Shown in pieces: positions 13,769-22,733 of a DNA stretch of 40,461 nucleotides. Below the pieces are notes generated by a model that did no database searches, was not told the origin of the DNA, and worked only from the letters and a program-made list of their open reading frames with translations. Both the position numbers and the translations under genes were made by a program. Source of the DNA: BRHc4a sp049323915 (lineage in GTDB: Bacteria; Bacillota; Desulfotomaculia; Desulfotomaculales; Desulfocucumaceae). The stretch lies in assembly GCA_049323915.1 (NCBI GenBank), contig JBMOPC010000117.1:1-40461 (forward strand), given 5' to 3'. Positions within the stretch are counted from its first letter, which is position 1. Every line of letters begins with the position of its first letter.

Positions 13769-15739
13769 ATGGCGCACTGTCACGGATGCGTGGGAATAAA
13801 GAATATACCTGAAGGAGCAAAGAAGATTGTGCTGGCCGGGAACCCGAACACCGGCAAATCAGTATTTTTCAATAGTTTTACCGGGATGTACGTGGATGTG
13901 TCCAACTATCCCGGCACAACACTGGAAATATCCCACGGCCTTTACGGGCCGGACGTAATAATAGACACGCCGGGGGTCTACGGAATCTCCTCCTTCAATG
14001 ACGAGGAGCGGATCGCCCGGGATATAATTCTTTCCGCCGACATGGTGATAAACATAGTGGACGCCGTTCACCTGGAAAGGGACCTGTTTCTTACACAGCA
14101 GATCATTGACACCGGAGTCCCCGTTATAGTGGCCCTTAACATGGTGGACGAAGCAGACAGGAGCGGAATCAGAATTGATGTAGACCTTTTGAGCGACCTG
14201 CTGGGGGTCCCCGTGATCCCAACGGTGGCGGTGCAAAAAAAAGGGCTAAGCGAATTAAAGGAGCGGCTTTCCTCCGCCAGAACCGGCCGTATGACCCATG
14301 GACTGGAAAAATTTATTGAACGGGTTCTTAACCGGGTGGGCAGCCGGGGCGAGGCTCTCCTGGTGCTGGAGGGGGACCAGGCGGTGGCGGAGCGCCACGG
14401 ACTGAAGCCGGAAAACCACCGTGAGGAAATATACCTTAAAAGAAGAGAACAGGTAAACGATATAGTAAAGCACGTTGCAAGCGAGATTTCCAAGGGCGCC
14501 TCTTTCGGCAGCCTGCTGGGGCGCTGGATGATAAAGCCGGTAACCGGCCTGCCCATACTGGCCCTTGCCCTGTACGCCATGTACCAGGTGATCGGTGTGT
14601 TTATCGCCGGCACTGTGGTGGGAATCACCGAGGAAACAATAATGCTGGGAAAATATGAGCCGGCCGTGAGGGATATGGTTGGCAGGCTAATCCCGGAGGA
14701 GTCGGCCTTTGGAACCATACTTATCGGCGAGTTCGGCCTTTTCACCATGACTGTGACCTATGTGCTGGGACTCTTGATGCCCCTGGTGATAGGCTTTTAC
14801 CTGTTCCTTTCCATTTTTGAAGACTCGGGATACCTCCCCAGGATAGCCACGCTGGTGGACCGTCTTCTCACCGGCATAGGACTCAACGGGAGGGGTGTAA
14901 TACCTCTTATACTGGGATTCGGCTGCGTGACCATGGCTACCATAACCACCAGGCTTTTGGCCTCCGAGCGCGAACGCAGAATAGCCATTCTCCTGCTGGG
15001 GCTGACCATACCGTGCTCCGCACAGATGGGTGTCATAGCCGGAATGCTGGCCGCAGTGGGCGGTGAGTTGGTGGCGCTCTATGCCCTGGTCATATTTATG
15101 GTGCTGGTTATAATCGGAACGGCATTAAACGCCCTGCTTCCGGGCAAGTCCTCGGACCTTTTGATCGACCTTCCTCCCCTCCGGCTGCCGCGGATTGACA
15201 ATGTACTCAAGAAAACCGGAACCAAGTCCTATAACTTTCTCAAGGAGGCCTTTCCCCTGTTTGCGCTTGGAGCCCTGATCATCAGCACCTTCCAGGTGAC
15301 TGGAGTGCTTGAATTTCTGCAGAACTTACTGGCGCCGCTGACGGTGGGCTGGCTTAAACTGCCCAAAGAGGCCGCCACTGCCTTCATAATGGGAATCGTG
15401 CGGCGGGATTTCGGCGCCGCCGGACTGTCTGACATGGCCCTGGCGCCGGTGCAGACCGTTGCGGCACTGATCACCATAACCCTTTTCGTACCCTGCATCG
15501 CTTCCATACTGGTTATATTTAAAGAGCGATCAAAGAGGGAGGCGGTGCTGATCTGGGGGAGCAGCTGGCTTGTGGCCTTCCTGGTGGGGGGTCTGGTTTC
15601 GCAGCTGCACAGCGCTTTCGGAGGGGATAATGAGTCTATGGGAGCCCTCCTGGTTATAGCGGTGTTCTTTGTGATTACCATGATTACCATGCTTGCATGC
15701 CGTTTGGGAAGGCGCGGCAAAACCCGGGAAGCAGGTTAA
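13769..15739 (+). CDS. feoB: Ferrous iron transport protein FeoB
   Basis: A 656-residue inner-membrane Fe2+ transporter with an N-terminal G domain. G1 GNPNTGKS is at residues 24-31, NYPGTT at 46-51, G3 DTPG at 66-69 and G4 NMVD near 117. Membrane helices begin near residue 245, with the core motifs EDSGYLPRIATLVDRLL and LGFGCVTMATITTRLLASE. The second of these differs from the common GFGCNVPA type and belongs to a variant FeoB group. The N-terminus has an unusual MAHCHGC motif that could bind metal. ATG follows AAGGAGGTGG. Expression should be Fur-controlled from the promoter ahead of feoA. Confidence 0.95.
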   Translation: MAHCHGCVGIKNIPEGAKKIVLAGNPNTGKSVFFNSFTGMYVDVSNYPGTTLEISHGLYGPDVIIDTPGVYGISSFNDEERIARDIILSADMVINIVDAVHLERDLFLTQQIIDTGVPVIVALNMVDEADRSGIRIDVDLLSDLLGVPVIPTVAVQKKGLSELKERLSSARTGRMTHGLEKFIERVLNRVGSRGEALLVLEGDQAVAERHGLKPENHREEIYLKRREQVNDIVKHVASEISKGASFGSLLGRWMIKPVTGLPILALALYAMYQVIGVFIAGTVVGITEETIMLGKYEPAVRDMVGRLIPEESAFGTILIGEFGLFTMTVTYVLGLLMPLVIGFYLFLSIFEDSGYLPRIATLVDRLLTGIGLNGRGVIPLILGFGCVTMATITTRLLASERERRIAILLLGLTIPCSAQMGVIAGMLAAVGGELVALYALVIFMVLVIIGTALNALLPGKSSDLLIDLPPLRLPRIDNVLKKTGTKSYNFLKEAFPLFALGALIISTFQVTGVLEFLQNLLAPLTVGWLKLPKEAATAFIMGIVRRDFGAAGLSDMALAPVQTVAALITITLFVPCIASILVIFKERSKREAVLIWGSSWLVAFLVGGLVSQLHSAFGGDNESMGALLVIAVFFVITMITMLACRLGRRGKTREAG

Positions 15740-15753
15740 AAGGAGGCTGTGCC

Positions 15754-15954
15754 ATGTCCACACCTCTATTGATTCAAAGAAAATGCGCACAGTGCGGATA
15801 CCTGGTTGAGGACCCCTTTGCCATGCGATGTCCCCGCTGCCATAAATCCCTTTTGGAAATATCCTGCTGCCGGGGTAACTGCATCAGTTGCAGCGAGGGC
15901 GGACACCTGGCCAAAGGTGGCTGCAAACCGTCCCCGCAGGAAATGATAAATTAA
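15754..15954 (+). CDS. Small zinc-ribbon protein of the feo operon
   Basis: A 66-residue protein with AAGGAGG just before ATG 15754, 14 bases after feoB. It carries KCAQCGY and RCPRCHKSL, two CxxC knuckles of a zinc ribbon, then a second Cys group (SCCRGNCISCSEGG). Feo operons often end in a small Cys-rich protein (FeoC or FeoB-associated types), but this sequence is not one I can assign. A role in Fe handling or FeoB assembly is inferred from its position before the operon terminator. Confidence 0.78.
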   Translation: MSTPLLIQRKCAQCGYLVEDPFAMRCPRCHKSLLEISCCRGNCISCSEGGHLAKGGCKPSPQEMIN

Positions 15955-15965
15955 TTACAGTTTAG

Positions 15966-16006
15966 CAAATTCAGGCCTGAAAAAATCCAGGCCTGAATTT
16001 GTTTTG
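15966..16006 (+). terminator. Terminator of the feo operon
   Basis: A perfect 14-base inverted repeat CAAATTCAGGCCTG/CAGGCCTGAATTTG (15966-15979 and 15988-16001) with an eight-base loop, then TTTTG. It can also act for the minus-strand gene that ends at 16045. Confidence 0.85.
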
Positions 16007-16044
16007 ATATTGGAGATTATGCTTAAAGGACCGATGCGTCCAGA

Positions 16045-16179
16045 TTAACCACAGGTATCGCACCCGGCGTCCTCTTCGGTGCCGCAGGCCGTGGACCCGC
16101 AAGGGCCGCAGCTTTCCTGCACATCCACTTCTTGTTTGGGGCAGCTGTCAGTTGCTTTTTGTTTGTCGTCTGAAATCAT
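16045..16179 (-). CDS. Small cysteine-rich peptide (44 residues)
   Basis: ATG 16179 has GGAGGTGA five bases upstream, a strong signal that supports a real small gene; a longer in-frame start has none. The peptide has six cysteines, five of them in the last 20 residues (ESCGPCGSTACGTEEDAGCD then TCG), and an acidic, soluble N-terminal half. No family is recognised. The CxxC pairs suggest metal or Fe-S binding. It follows the LpdD-like gene on the same strand by 94 bases and may share its transcript. Confidence 0.6.
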   Translation of the reverse strand: MISDDKQKATDSCPKQEVDVQESCGPCGSTACGTEEDAGCDTCG

Positions 16180-16273
16180 CAAAATCACCTCCGGGTTTAT
16201 TTTTACCCAAAGGAATGTTTTTAATGCCGCTATATTGCAAAATGCCATGGCCTGTGTTTTGCCGCTGAAAAAA

Positions 16274-16648
16274 TCATCTTATTAAATCCAGTAATTTTCT
16301 GCCGCAATCAATGCAGTTTTCTTTGAGAATCTGAATATCGCCGGGACCTGCGTCATCAATATGAACACCGGCGGACACGCATACCGGGACCGACATTTCC
16401 CTGGCCAGCATCTCGGCCACCGGCCTTGCGGCCTCATCGTCCTTGTGGCCCAAAAGAGGCAGTATGGTGCTGGTACAGCTGGCTACAGCCGGGTCGGCCA
16501 GGCTTTTCCTGGGAAGCGAAAGCACCACCGCGCCCAGGTGGGGCTTTTCCCCGCCTACAATGGACGACATTATACCATCCCCGGTCACAGTGGCAAAAAG
16601 ATATACCTTATGCTTTCCTGACCCGCTTTCTACATTGTAATTCCTCAT
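16274..16648 (-). CDS. LpdD-like prenylated-flavin chaperone domain protein
   Basis: A 124-residue soluble protein; ATG 16648 is chosen because GGGGGATGG lies at a workable distance, and 16657 is an alternative. It resembles LpdD, a small partner of UbiD-type decarboxylases that handles the prenylated FMN cofactor: GGEKPHLGAVVL (residues 32-43), LLGHKDDEAAR (65-75) and SAGVHIDDA (92-100). A UbiD-type decarboxylase is encoded at 26668-28113, so a client is available nearby. Unusual is a C-terminal NCIDCG (111-116) CxxC motif. The family call comes from remembered motifs and is not certain. Confidence 0.6.
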   Translation of the reverse strand: MRNYNVESGSGKHKVYLFATVTGDGIMSSIVGGEKPHLGAVVLSLPRKSLADPAVASCTSTILPLLGHKDDEAARPVAEMLAREMSVPVCVSAGVHIDDAGPGDIQILKENCIDCGRKLLDLIR

Positions 16649-16828
16649 CTTGCCCATCCCCCATATTATTATTAAAGTCATCATATATACAGTGGCAATA
16701 ATAGGTCAATATTTAAAATCCGCGCCTAAATGACAGTCAATGCAAGCTGACGTCGAATTCCGCCTTAAAGGAGAACTGTATTTTCCGTTATAAAAAATAC
16801 TTGGATCCATTTGTTTTTCGATAATTTT

Positions 16829-16856
16829 TTTACAATAATTATGTTAATGTTATATA
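16829..16856 (+). promoter_or_regulatory. Probable promoter of the small basic protein gene
   Basis: TTTACA (16829-16834), a 16-base spacer and TATATA (16851-16856), in an AT-rich stretch 46 bases before the start codon. Confidence 0.55.
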
Positions 16857-16901
16857 TATCAATCTAAATTATCCCGCTAACATTTTGTTGAGGTGGTCCG
16901 G

Positions 16902-17096
16902 TTGAATAAAAAAGAGTCGAAAGAAAACTACATCCCGCCGACTTACCTTCATAACATGAGGTATCACCTCAATAAATTGGGCCGTCAGAATGTAAATGAA
17001 AGGGACAGGCGGCTGGTACAGTACATCAGAAGCCTGCAGGAGCTTAAACAAAAATCCGGCATATACCGGCTATTTGCCAAAAAAATTAAAATATGA
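16902..17096 (+). CDS. Small basic protein, unknown function
   Basis: A 64-residue Lys/Arg-rich protein. The TTG start at 16902 has GAGGTGG five bases before it, and a plausible promoter lies upstream. The sequence is soluble, with tyrosines and basic residues throughout (YLHNMRYHLNKLGRQ) and a C-terminal KKIKI. No domain is recognised; nucleic-acid binding would fit the charge. Its stop codon TGA meets the TCA (reverse stop) of the convergent methyltransferase gene with no gap, in a TGATCA palindrome. Confidence 0.6.
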   Translation: MNKKESKENYIPPTYLHNMRYHLNKLGRQNVNERDRRLVQYIRSLQELKQKSGIYRLFAKKIKI

Positions 17097-18254
17097 TCAC
17101 CTTCGTGAACCAAAACGGCCACTGAAGCCGGAAAGATTCACACCGCCCTCAAACCCCTTTTGCTGGGCCAAAACCTTAAAAACAGACCCCATCCCCTCGG
17201 GCATTATCAGTTTTTTTACGGCCATTGTTTCCCTCAATGCCGCATGGTCGAATCCCGCCCCCTGTTCCTGAGGCTTTAAATAATTCAATATGCCAAGGTT
17301 CATCAGGAAGTGCGACTGTGAAGCGTAGCCCGCCGTCATCAGCCCAACTTCCTCACCCCATCTCATAAGAGCAGTGAAATTGACGCTGGCGGTAATATCC
17401 TGATCTCCCGGGCAGTCATAAAGGCTGTCCGCCAGCCTGTGCCTGCGGTATGACCTTATGGTGCCGCGGTGCCTCATGGGTGAAAAAAGCCTTCCGGCTG
17501 TATCCCCGTAATCAATTGTCAGAATAAAGCCGCGGCAAAGGGCGCGGGAGACGCCCTCCAGCCAGTCCCTCACGGCAAGGTTAATCTCGATTGCCTGTTC
17601 ATCCTCCATTTCAATTCCGAAATCATTTATATACTCAATGAGATCACTGCTGGAAGGGACGCCCGCCTCCTCCGCAATGGAACCGCCCTCACAGGTGACA
17701 TATATTTCCCTGTATTCGCCGTCTTTTTTTATCACCCTGTGAACCGGAAAGGCGTCAATAAGTTCATTGGACAGGAAACAACCCACCACACTTTCCGGCT
17801 TCAGTTTTTCCAGACCTTCCAGCCAGGTTATGCCCCGGCCGGGCCCGATGACGCCTCTTAGAGTTTCTTTCTGCCCTTTAATCATGTACGGGCTTTTGTC
17901 TATAATCACATAGGACATTGCGCTGTGAAAGTCTTTATGCCTTTCTCCCGCCTGACTTATTATGTCCCTGGCCATAAAACCCTTTCCGGCACCGAACTCT
18001 ACCAGCGCCCAACTGTCCGGCCTGCCGGAAAGCCTCCACATCTCCTCCGCCTGATCGGCCAGCACCTTCCCGAAAAGAGGGCTTACATCGGGGCTGGTGT
18101 AGAAATCCCCCTGCAGCCCTATTTTTTCCCGGTCCATTATGTAGTACCCGGCCTCCGGGTGGTAGAGGGCCATTTCCATGTATTCGGCGAAGGTTATTCT
18201 TCCTCTTTTTCTTATCTCATCTTTGATTATTCTTTCCGGTGTTGGCCTGGTCAT
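17097..18254 (-). CDS. SAM-dependent methyltransferase, MidA/NDUFAF7 (DUF185) family
   Basis: A 385-residue protein of the COG1565 family. It has ITFAEYMEMALYHPEAGYY near the N-terminus, the family pattern GDFYTSPDVSPLFG at about residues 49-62, and a SAM-binding loop ALVEFGAGKGFMARDI near 83. NDUFAF7, the mitochondrial member, methylates an arginine of a complex I subunit; bacterial members are little studied. It stands alone between convergent and divergent neighbours, so the target cannot be read from context. Confidence 0.88.
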   Translation of the reverse strand: MTRPTPERIIKDEIRKRGRITFAEYMEMALYHPEAGYYIMDREKIGLQGDFYTSPDVSPLFGKVLADQAEEMWRLSGRPDSWALVEFGAGKGFMARDIISQAGERHKDFHSAMSYVIIDKSPYMIKGQKETLRGVIGPGRGITWLEGLEKLKPESVVGCFLSNELIDAFPVHRVIKKDGEYREIYVTCEGGSIAEEAGVPSSSDLIEYINDFGIEMEDEQAIEINLAVRDWLEGVSRALCRGFILTIDYGDTAGRLFSPMRHRGTIRSYRRHRLADSLYDCPGDQDITASVNFTALMRWGEEVGLMTAGYASQSHFLMNLGILNYLKPQEQGAGFDHAALRETMAVKKLIMPEGMGSVFKVLAQQKGFEGGVNLSGFSGRFGSRR

Positions 18255-18373
18255 GGGTGAATCCCCCGTTTGCAGAAGATAATTTCTTTTAAGGATTAAA
18301 AAAGTACGCCCTGCGTCAAATTATGCTTTATAATAAAACAAGCTCACTTTTTTCACAGGGAGGTTGTTTATCA

Positions 18374-18859
18374 ATGTACCCGGTATCGGTAACCCGAGGC
18401 AGAACTCTGATAGGCAGGCTCAAAAAGGGTGACGACCTGCTCCAGACACTTACCTCTCTTTGCACCGAGGCAAATATACGTCTTGGAAATTTGCAGGCTA
18501 TCGGCACTGTCAGCAAGGCGGTTGTGGGATTCTACCTCCAGGAAGCACGGGAATACGTAACCCTGGATTATAACTATCACCAGGAAATAATAAGCCTGCA
18601 GGGAAATATTTCCATAAGGGAAGGCATCCCGGAAATACACGCCCATGTGGCCCTCTCGGACGGACGGGGCAAGCTGTACGGCGGACATCTCCTGGAAGGC
18701 ACCGTGGTATTCTCGTGCGAGTACATAATAAGCGAATATATCCCGGAAATAGCCGATGTAATGGAAGATTCCGAAGATACAACCTTTACAAGGTCGTATG
18801 ACGAGGAGACCGGACTCTTCCTCTGGCCCAGGGAAAGAATAGCCGAAACCAAGACCTGA
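18374..18859 (+). CDS. PPC/DUF296 domain protein
   Basis: A 161-residue protein; ATG 18374 follows GGGAGGTTG. It shows the PPC (plants and prokaryotes conserved) domain: RGRTLIGRLKKGDDLLQTL, then LQAIGTVSKAVVGFYL, and the conserved EIHAHVALSDGRGKLYGGHL with the His residues that bind metal in family structures. Bacterial stand-alone PPC proteins form trimers of unclear role; some are linked to DNA binding. An acidic C-terminal extension (about residues 125-161) is not part of the domain. Confidence 0.85.
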   Translation: MYPVSVTRGRTLIGRLKKGDDLLQTLTSLCTEANIRLGNLQAIGTVSKAVVGFYLQEAREYVTLDYNYHQEIISLQGNISIREGIPEIHAHVALSDGRGKLYGGHLLEGTVVFSCEYIISEYIPEIADVMEDSEDTTFTRSYDEETGLFLWPRERIAETKT

Positions 18860-19091
18860 TAATTGCCCCAGGGGGCTGGAATTGCTGGTCGGAAGACAGG
18901 CGACAGGAGACAGGAGACAGAATACAGACACCCGGGCTGCCCAAAGCAGCCGCCAAGGAGAATGAAAATTCGGGTCCTTTTAAAGCCACAGAGGATACAG
19001 AGGTTTTTAGCCCTGCTAATTCTCTGTGTCCTCCGTGGCTAATTAAGTTCTGAGTTCTGAGTTCTGAATTCTGTATTCCGACGGAAAAGAA
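18860..19091. repeat. Gap filled with short repeats, including a CACAGAG hairpin element
   Basis: No gene. It holds a GACAGG tandem run (18893-18926), an imperfect palindrome with arms AGCCACAGAGGATACAGAGG (18984-19003) and CTCTGTGTCCTCCGTGGCT (19022-19040), and a tandem TTCTGAG/TTCTGAA run (19048-19080) that reaches the end of selB. Confidence 0.75.
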
Positions 19092-21011
19092 TCACCTGTT
19101 AGCTATCTCCCTTCCCGGCAAGCGGGCGTCACCCACGCGCCGGGTTATTTTTTCACGGTCGAAATACTCCAGGATGGGCAGGGCGAATTTCCGGGAGGTG
19201 CCGAAAAGGTCCCTGGCTTCCCCCACGGTTATTTCTTTATTGATCTTGAAGAAGTTTGTCAGCCTTCCTTTTGCTTCTTCAATGGCCGATGTGTGAAAGT
19301 AAATGTCTTCAGACACCCTGACCAGCATACCCTTCTTTAACATGAAGTGAAGGGCTTCCCCGGAAAGTTTTTCATCCATGCCTGCCGTAGCGGAGGCGTC
19401 ACCCCAGGAGGGAGGCTGCATGGCCTGCTCCCTGAACCTAGATTCCACCAAATCAATCCTGCCCTTTATTTTTGGCCCCGGCGCCCATTGAAACTCCGGG
19501 TCCGATACAGTTGTGTGGCCGGACTGTATAACTCCGTCGGACTCCAGGTATTGCAGAAAAAATTGGAACTGCTTTGAGTTAATGCCTGTGAATTTCCTGG
19601 ACCTCAGCTCCTCTTTGGGGAAACCTTCCCGCAGAGGGTATTCTTTATGATAATTCTTCACCAGCGACTCGATTTCCCCCACCCATTTCAGATACAAGCC
19701 GCCGTCCAGGTAATACGCCGCCCCCTCTCCGTCGATCCTTCGCACAGCGCCGACCTGCGTCATGGCATCCAGAGCGCCGCCGGCTTCGGTTTCCGGAAGA
19801 CCGGTGGCCCGGGCTATTTCCTCCAGGGTGAACATGCCGGCCTTTGCTTTGAGCATTTGCTGAACCAGCTCTTCAGGGGCGCCCCTCTCCCTGGTGGCGA
19901 TGGACTCTATTACATCCTGCCTGAACCTCTTGTGTTTCTTCGGGCTTGTGTCGATTATGGCGCCGCCGCCGATTGTCCTCATTGGCGAGTATGAACGTAT
20001 TACGAAGCGGTCTCCTTTTAAGGCCACCGCCTGTTCCTCCAGCTCAAGCTGCGCGTATGTCCATTTTCCCGGCTCCAGTTCTTCATTCTGCAGAAGCACC
20101 ACTCTGCCGAAAATCTCCGCAGTGCCCAGATAAAGCCTAACCCTTGCCCTGTTTTTCAGTGTCCTGGCGCTTTTTAGCAGCTGAAGCCTTACGTCCAGCC
20201 TGTATGTGGGCTTTAAGTACCCCGCTGCGGCAACCACACTGCCCCTGGGCACCGCTTCAACTTCCACCCCTGCAAGGTTGACGGCCGCCCTTTGCCCGGC
20301 CACCGCCTTTTCCAGCTTCTTTCCGTGCACGTGAATATTGCGTATCCTTGAGCTCACTCCTCCCGGCAATATCTCCACCGGGTCCCCCGTGGCGGCGCTG
20401 CCTGAAATCATGGTGCCGGTCACCACGGTGCCGAATCCTGTAACGGAAAAAACCCTGTCCACCGGAAGCCTCATGGGACCCGCCGCAGACCTGCTCTCCA
20501 CCCTGTCAGCCAGAATGGCCAGAGTCTCCTTAAGCCGGTCTATGCCCAGGCCGGTAACTGAAGACACCTCTATGACAGGAGCGCCCTCCAGCACCGTCCC
20601 CTTAATGAATTCCGCAACCTCCTCCTTCACCAGGGCAATCCAGTCGCTGTCAACGGCATCCACCTTGGTGAGCACCACAACGCCGTTGTTTATCTGCAGC
20701 AACTGAATGATGTCCAGGTGCTCCCTGGTCTGGGGCATCACCCCCTCGTCGGCGGCTATCACCAGCATCACAATATCCATGCCCCCGACACCGGCCAGCA
20801 TGTTCTTTATAAACCTTTCATGGCCCGGGACATCCACTATGCCGGCCCTTCTTCCCCCCGGGAGGTTCAGAAAGGCAAAGCCAAGCTCTATGGATATTCC
20901 CCTTTCCCTTTCTTCCTTGAGCCTGTCAGTGTCAAGGCCGGTCAGTGCCTTTACCAGCAGCGTCTTGCCGTGGTCTACATGGCCTGCGGTACCGATTATC
21001 AGGCTTTTCAT
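19092..21011 (-). CDS. selB: Selenocysteine-specific elongation factor SelB
   Basis: A 639-residue GTPase that brings Sec-tRNA to UGA codons marked by a SECIS element. The EF-Tu-like G domain starts GTAGHVDHGKTLLVKALTG (residues about 7-25), with DVPGHERF and TKVD further on; domains II and III follow. The C-terminal third forms winged helices (for example FTLEEIARATGLPETEAGG near residue 400) that bind the SECIS. The start overlaps the selA stop by four bases (ATGA), so the two are coupled. No selenoprotein gene or tRNA-Sec was seen in the window, so both must lie elsewhere. Confidence 0.95.
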   Translation of the reverse strand: MKSLIIGTAGHVDHGKTLLVKALTGLDTDRLKEERERGISIELGFAFLNLPGGRRAGIVDVPGHERFIKNMLAGVGGMDIVMLVIAADEGVMPQTREHLDIIQLLQINNGVVVLTKVDAVDSDWIALVKEEVAEFIKGTVLEGAPVIEVSSVTGLGIDRLKETLAILADRVESRSAAGPMRLPVDRVFSVTGFGTVVTGTMISGSAATGDPVEILPGGVSSRIRNIHVHGKKLEKAVAGQRAAVNLAGVEVEAVPRGSVVAAAGYLKPTYRLDVRLQLLKSARTLKNRARVRLYLGTAEIFGRVVLLQNEELEPGKWTYAQLELEEQAVALKGDRFVIRSYSPMRTIGGGAIIDTSPKKHKRFRQDVIESIATRERGAPEELVQQMLKAKAGMFTLEEIARATGLPETEAGGALDAMTQVGAVRRIDGEGAAYYLDGGLYLKWVGEIESLVKNYHKEYPLREGFPKEELRSRKFTGINSKQFQFFLQYLESDGVIQSGHTTVSDPEFQWAPGPKIKGRIDLVESRFREQAMQPPSWGDASATAGMDEKLSGEALHFMLKKGMLVRVSEDIYFHTSAIEEAKGRLTNFFKINKEITVGEARDLFGTSRKFALPILEYFDREKITRRVGDARLPGREIANR

Positions 21012-22435
21012 GACGAACCCTCCCTGTTAATGGCTGCGGCCATGGCGCCGGCAAGTATTATTTCTTCACCCTTTAGAATTGTCCTGACGTCCATATGCAG
21101 CCGCCCCTCCTGCACCCTGCCCATAACCGCGGGGTCCCCGTTCCTCAGTCTTTCCGCCAGCTCCTCCACCGTCATGTAAAGCGGTCTTACAGATACCGCC
21201 CACCCCGGAAGATCCGCCGTTGGCATGGCTCCGCCCCCCACCGCCGACTGGCCCCTTTCCATCGAAATCTCAGCCTTTTTCCGCACGGCTTCCTCCAGAA
21301 GCACCCTAAGTTCAAGTGCCCTTTCCCTGAGCAAGTCTTCACCGGCGCTGATCATCCTGATGGCAGGAATGTTCTGCATCACCATTTTTCTGTCAAGGTA
21401 CTCCCTTAATGTGGCCTCCAGCGCGGCAACAGTCATTTTGTCAATCCGGACCGCCCGGGCGAGAGGGTTTTTTTTCATTTTGTCGACTATCTCTTTCCTT
21501 CCGGCTATTATCCCGGCCTGGGGGCCTCCTAACAGCTTGTCCCCGGAAAACGTCACCACATCGGCCCCTGCTTCGATAGTCTCTTGTACCGTGGGCTCAT
21601 ATGGAAGGCCAAGCCTTTCAAGCCCGATAAGGGATCCGCTGCCCAGATCGCTCATCACCGGCAGCCCTGTTTCCCTTCCCAGATCAACAAGCTCGGCCAC
21701 CGTGGCTTCCCTGGTAAATCCCACTATCCTGTAATTGCTGGTATGTACATGCAGCAAAAGCGCTGTCCTTTCGTTGACGGCCCTTCTGTAATCTTCAATA
21801 TAGGTTTTGTTGGTTGACCCCACTTCCCTTAGTATGGCCCCGCTCTGTTCCATGACCTCGGGGATGCGAAAAGACCCGCCTATTTCAACAAGCTGCCCCC
21901 TGGAAACGACAACCTCCCTGCCCCTGGCCAGTGTGCCCAGCGCCAGCAGGACTGCGGCGGCGTTATTGTTTACCACCATTGAGGACTGCGACCCGGCCAG
22001 CCTGTTTATTATGCCCTCCACCGGCGCGTAGCGCGATCCCCTTTTTCCGTTTTCCAGGTTAAGCTCAAGGTTGCTGTACCCCGACGCAACCATATGCACC
22101 GCCTCAATGGCTGAAGGGCTCAGCACGGCCCGGCCAAGGTTGGTATGCAGCACAACCCCTGTGGCATTGATTACTTTCCTCAGGTTGGGCCTGGTCATTT
22201 CCTCCAATACCCCCATCACCCCGCCGGCAATGCCTGCGGCGTCATCCCAGTCCACGGGGTTATCCCGGCTGACGTGGCCGCTTATTATGCCCTGCCTTAT
22301 TCTTTCCAGCATCTTTCTGACAGCTTCCACCACCAGCTCCCTGGGATAGCTGGCGGTAAGACTTTCTATCCCGGGTAGCTTTAACAGCTCATCCACCTTC
22401 GGTATCTCCCTGAGGAGGGATTTATCAGCGGACAT
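21008..22435 (-). CDS. selA: L-seryl-tRNA(Sec) selenium transferase SelA
   Basis: A 475-residue PLP enzyme that converts Ser-tRNA(Sec) to Sec-tRNA(Sec) using selenophosphate. Visible family features are VINATGVVLHTNLGRAVLS, VNNNAAAVLLAL, and TFSGDKLLGGPQAG with the PLP lysine near residue 297. Length is usual for the family. It is first in a two-gene selA-selB unit; the mqn operon upstream ends in its own terminator, so selAB should have a separate promoter in the repeat-rich gap, which I could not pin down. Confidence 0.95.
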   Translation of the reverse strand: MSADKSLLREIPKVDELLKLPGIESLTASYPRELVVEAVRKMLERIRQGIISGHVSRDNPVDWDDAAGIAGGVMGVLEEMTRPNLRKVINATGVVLHTNLGRAVLSPSAIEAVHMVASGYSNLELNLENGKRGSRYAPVEGIINRLAGSQSSMVVNNNAAAVLLALGTLARGREVVVSRGQLVEIGGSFRIPEVMEQSGAILREVGSTNKTYIEDYRRAVNERTALLLHVHTSNYRIVGFTREATVAELVDLGRETGLPVMSDLGSGSLIGLERLGLPYEPTVQETIEAGADVVTFSGDKLLGGPQAGIIAGRKEIVDKMKKNPLARAVRIDKMTVAALEATLREYLDRKMVMQNIPAIRMISAGEDLLRERALELRVLLEEAVRKKAEISMERGQSAVGGGAMPTADLPGWAVSVRPLYMTVEELAERLRNGDPAVMGRVQEGRLHMDVRTILKGEEIILAGAMAAAINREGSS

Positions 22436-22710
22436 ATACTTTCCTCCGGCGTTGCATTATTTAAAACAGATTGCACTATGAAAGTTTTTTACGCCACAGA
22501 GAGCACAGAGAACACCGAGAATTATACCCGGGAGTGAAAACTGCAGGATATTTCTATAAGACTCCTCGGGGTAATTCTTTAGTTATTCTGAATTCTGGAT
22601 TCTGAATTCTGGATTCTGGATTCCGACCCCTTGACCGGTCCCTTAAGGCCTTTGTCTTACCAAATACTGACGACATGGTAATACAAAATGGCAGGATCGT
22701 CAAGCCAAGA
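22436..22710. repeat. Repeat-rich gap upstream of selA
   Basis: No convincing gene. It contains GCCACAGAGAGCACAGAGAA (22493-22512) and a tandem TTCTGAATTCTGGA run (22585-22626). The selA promoter should be here but is not clear. Confidence 0.6.
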
Positions 22711-22733
22711 AAAAAGAGGGCCTCCCCTCTTTT
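22711..22733 (-). terminator. Terminator of the menaquinone operon
   Basis: Stem AAAAGAGGG/CCCTCTTTT with a four-base loop, followed by TTTTTTCTTG in the minus-strand transcript. The stem overlaps the TAA stop codon of mqnC. Confidence 0.8.

Noticed and set aside
18893..19080. CRISPR array
   Set aside because: The repeats are 6-9 bases, tandem and degenerate, without unique spacers of even length.
18860..19091. tRNA-Sec or SECIS element next to selB
   Set aside because: The gap holds only short repeats and one CACAGAG palindrome; no tRNA-Sec arms or anticodon TCA context were found.
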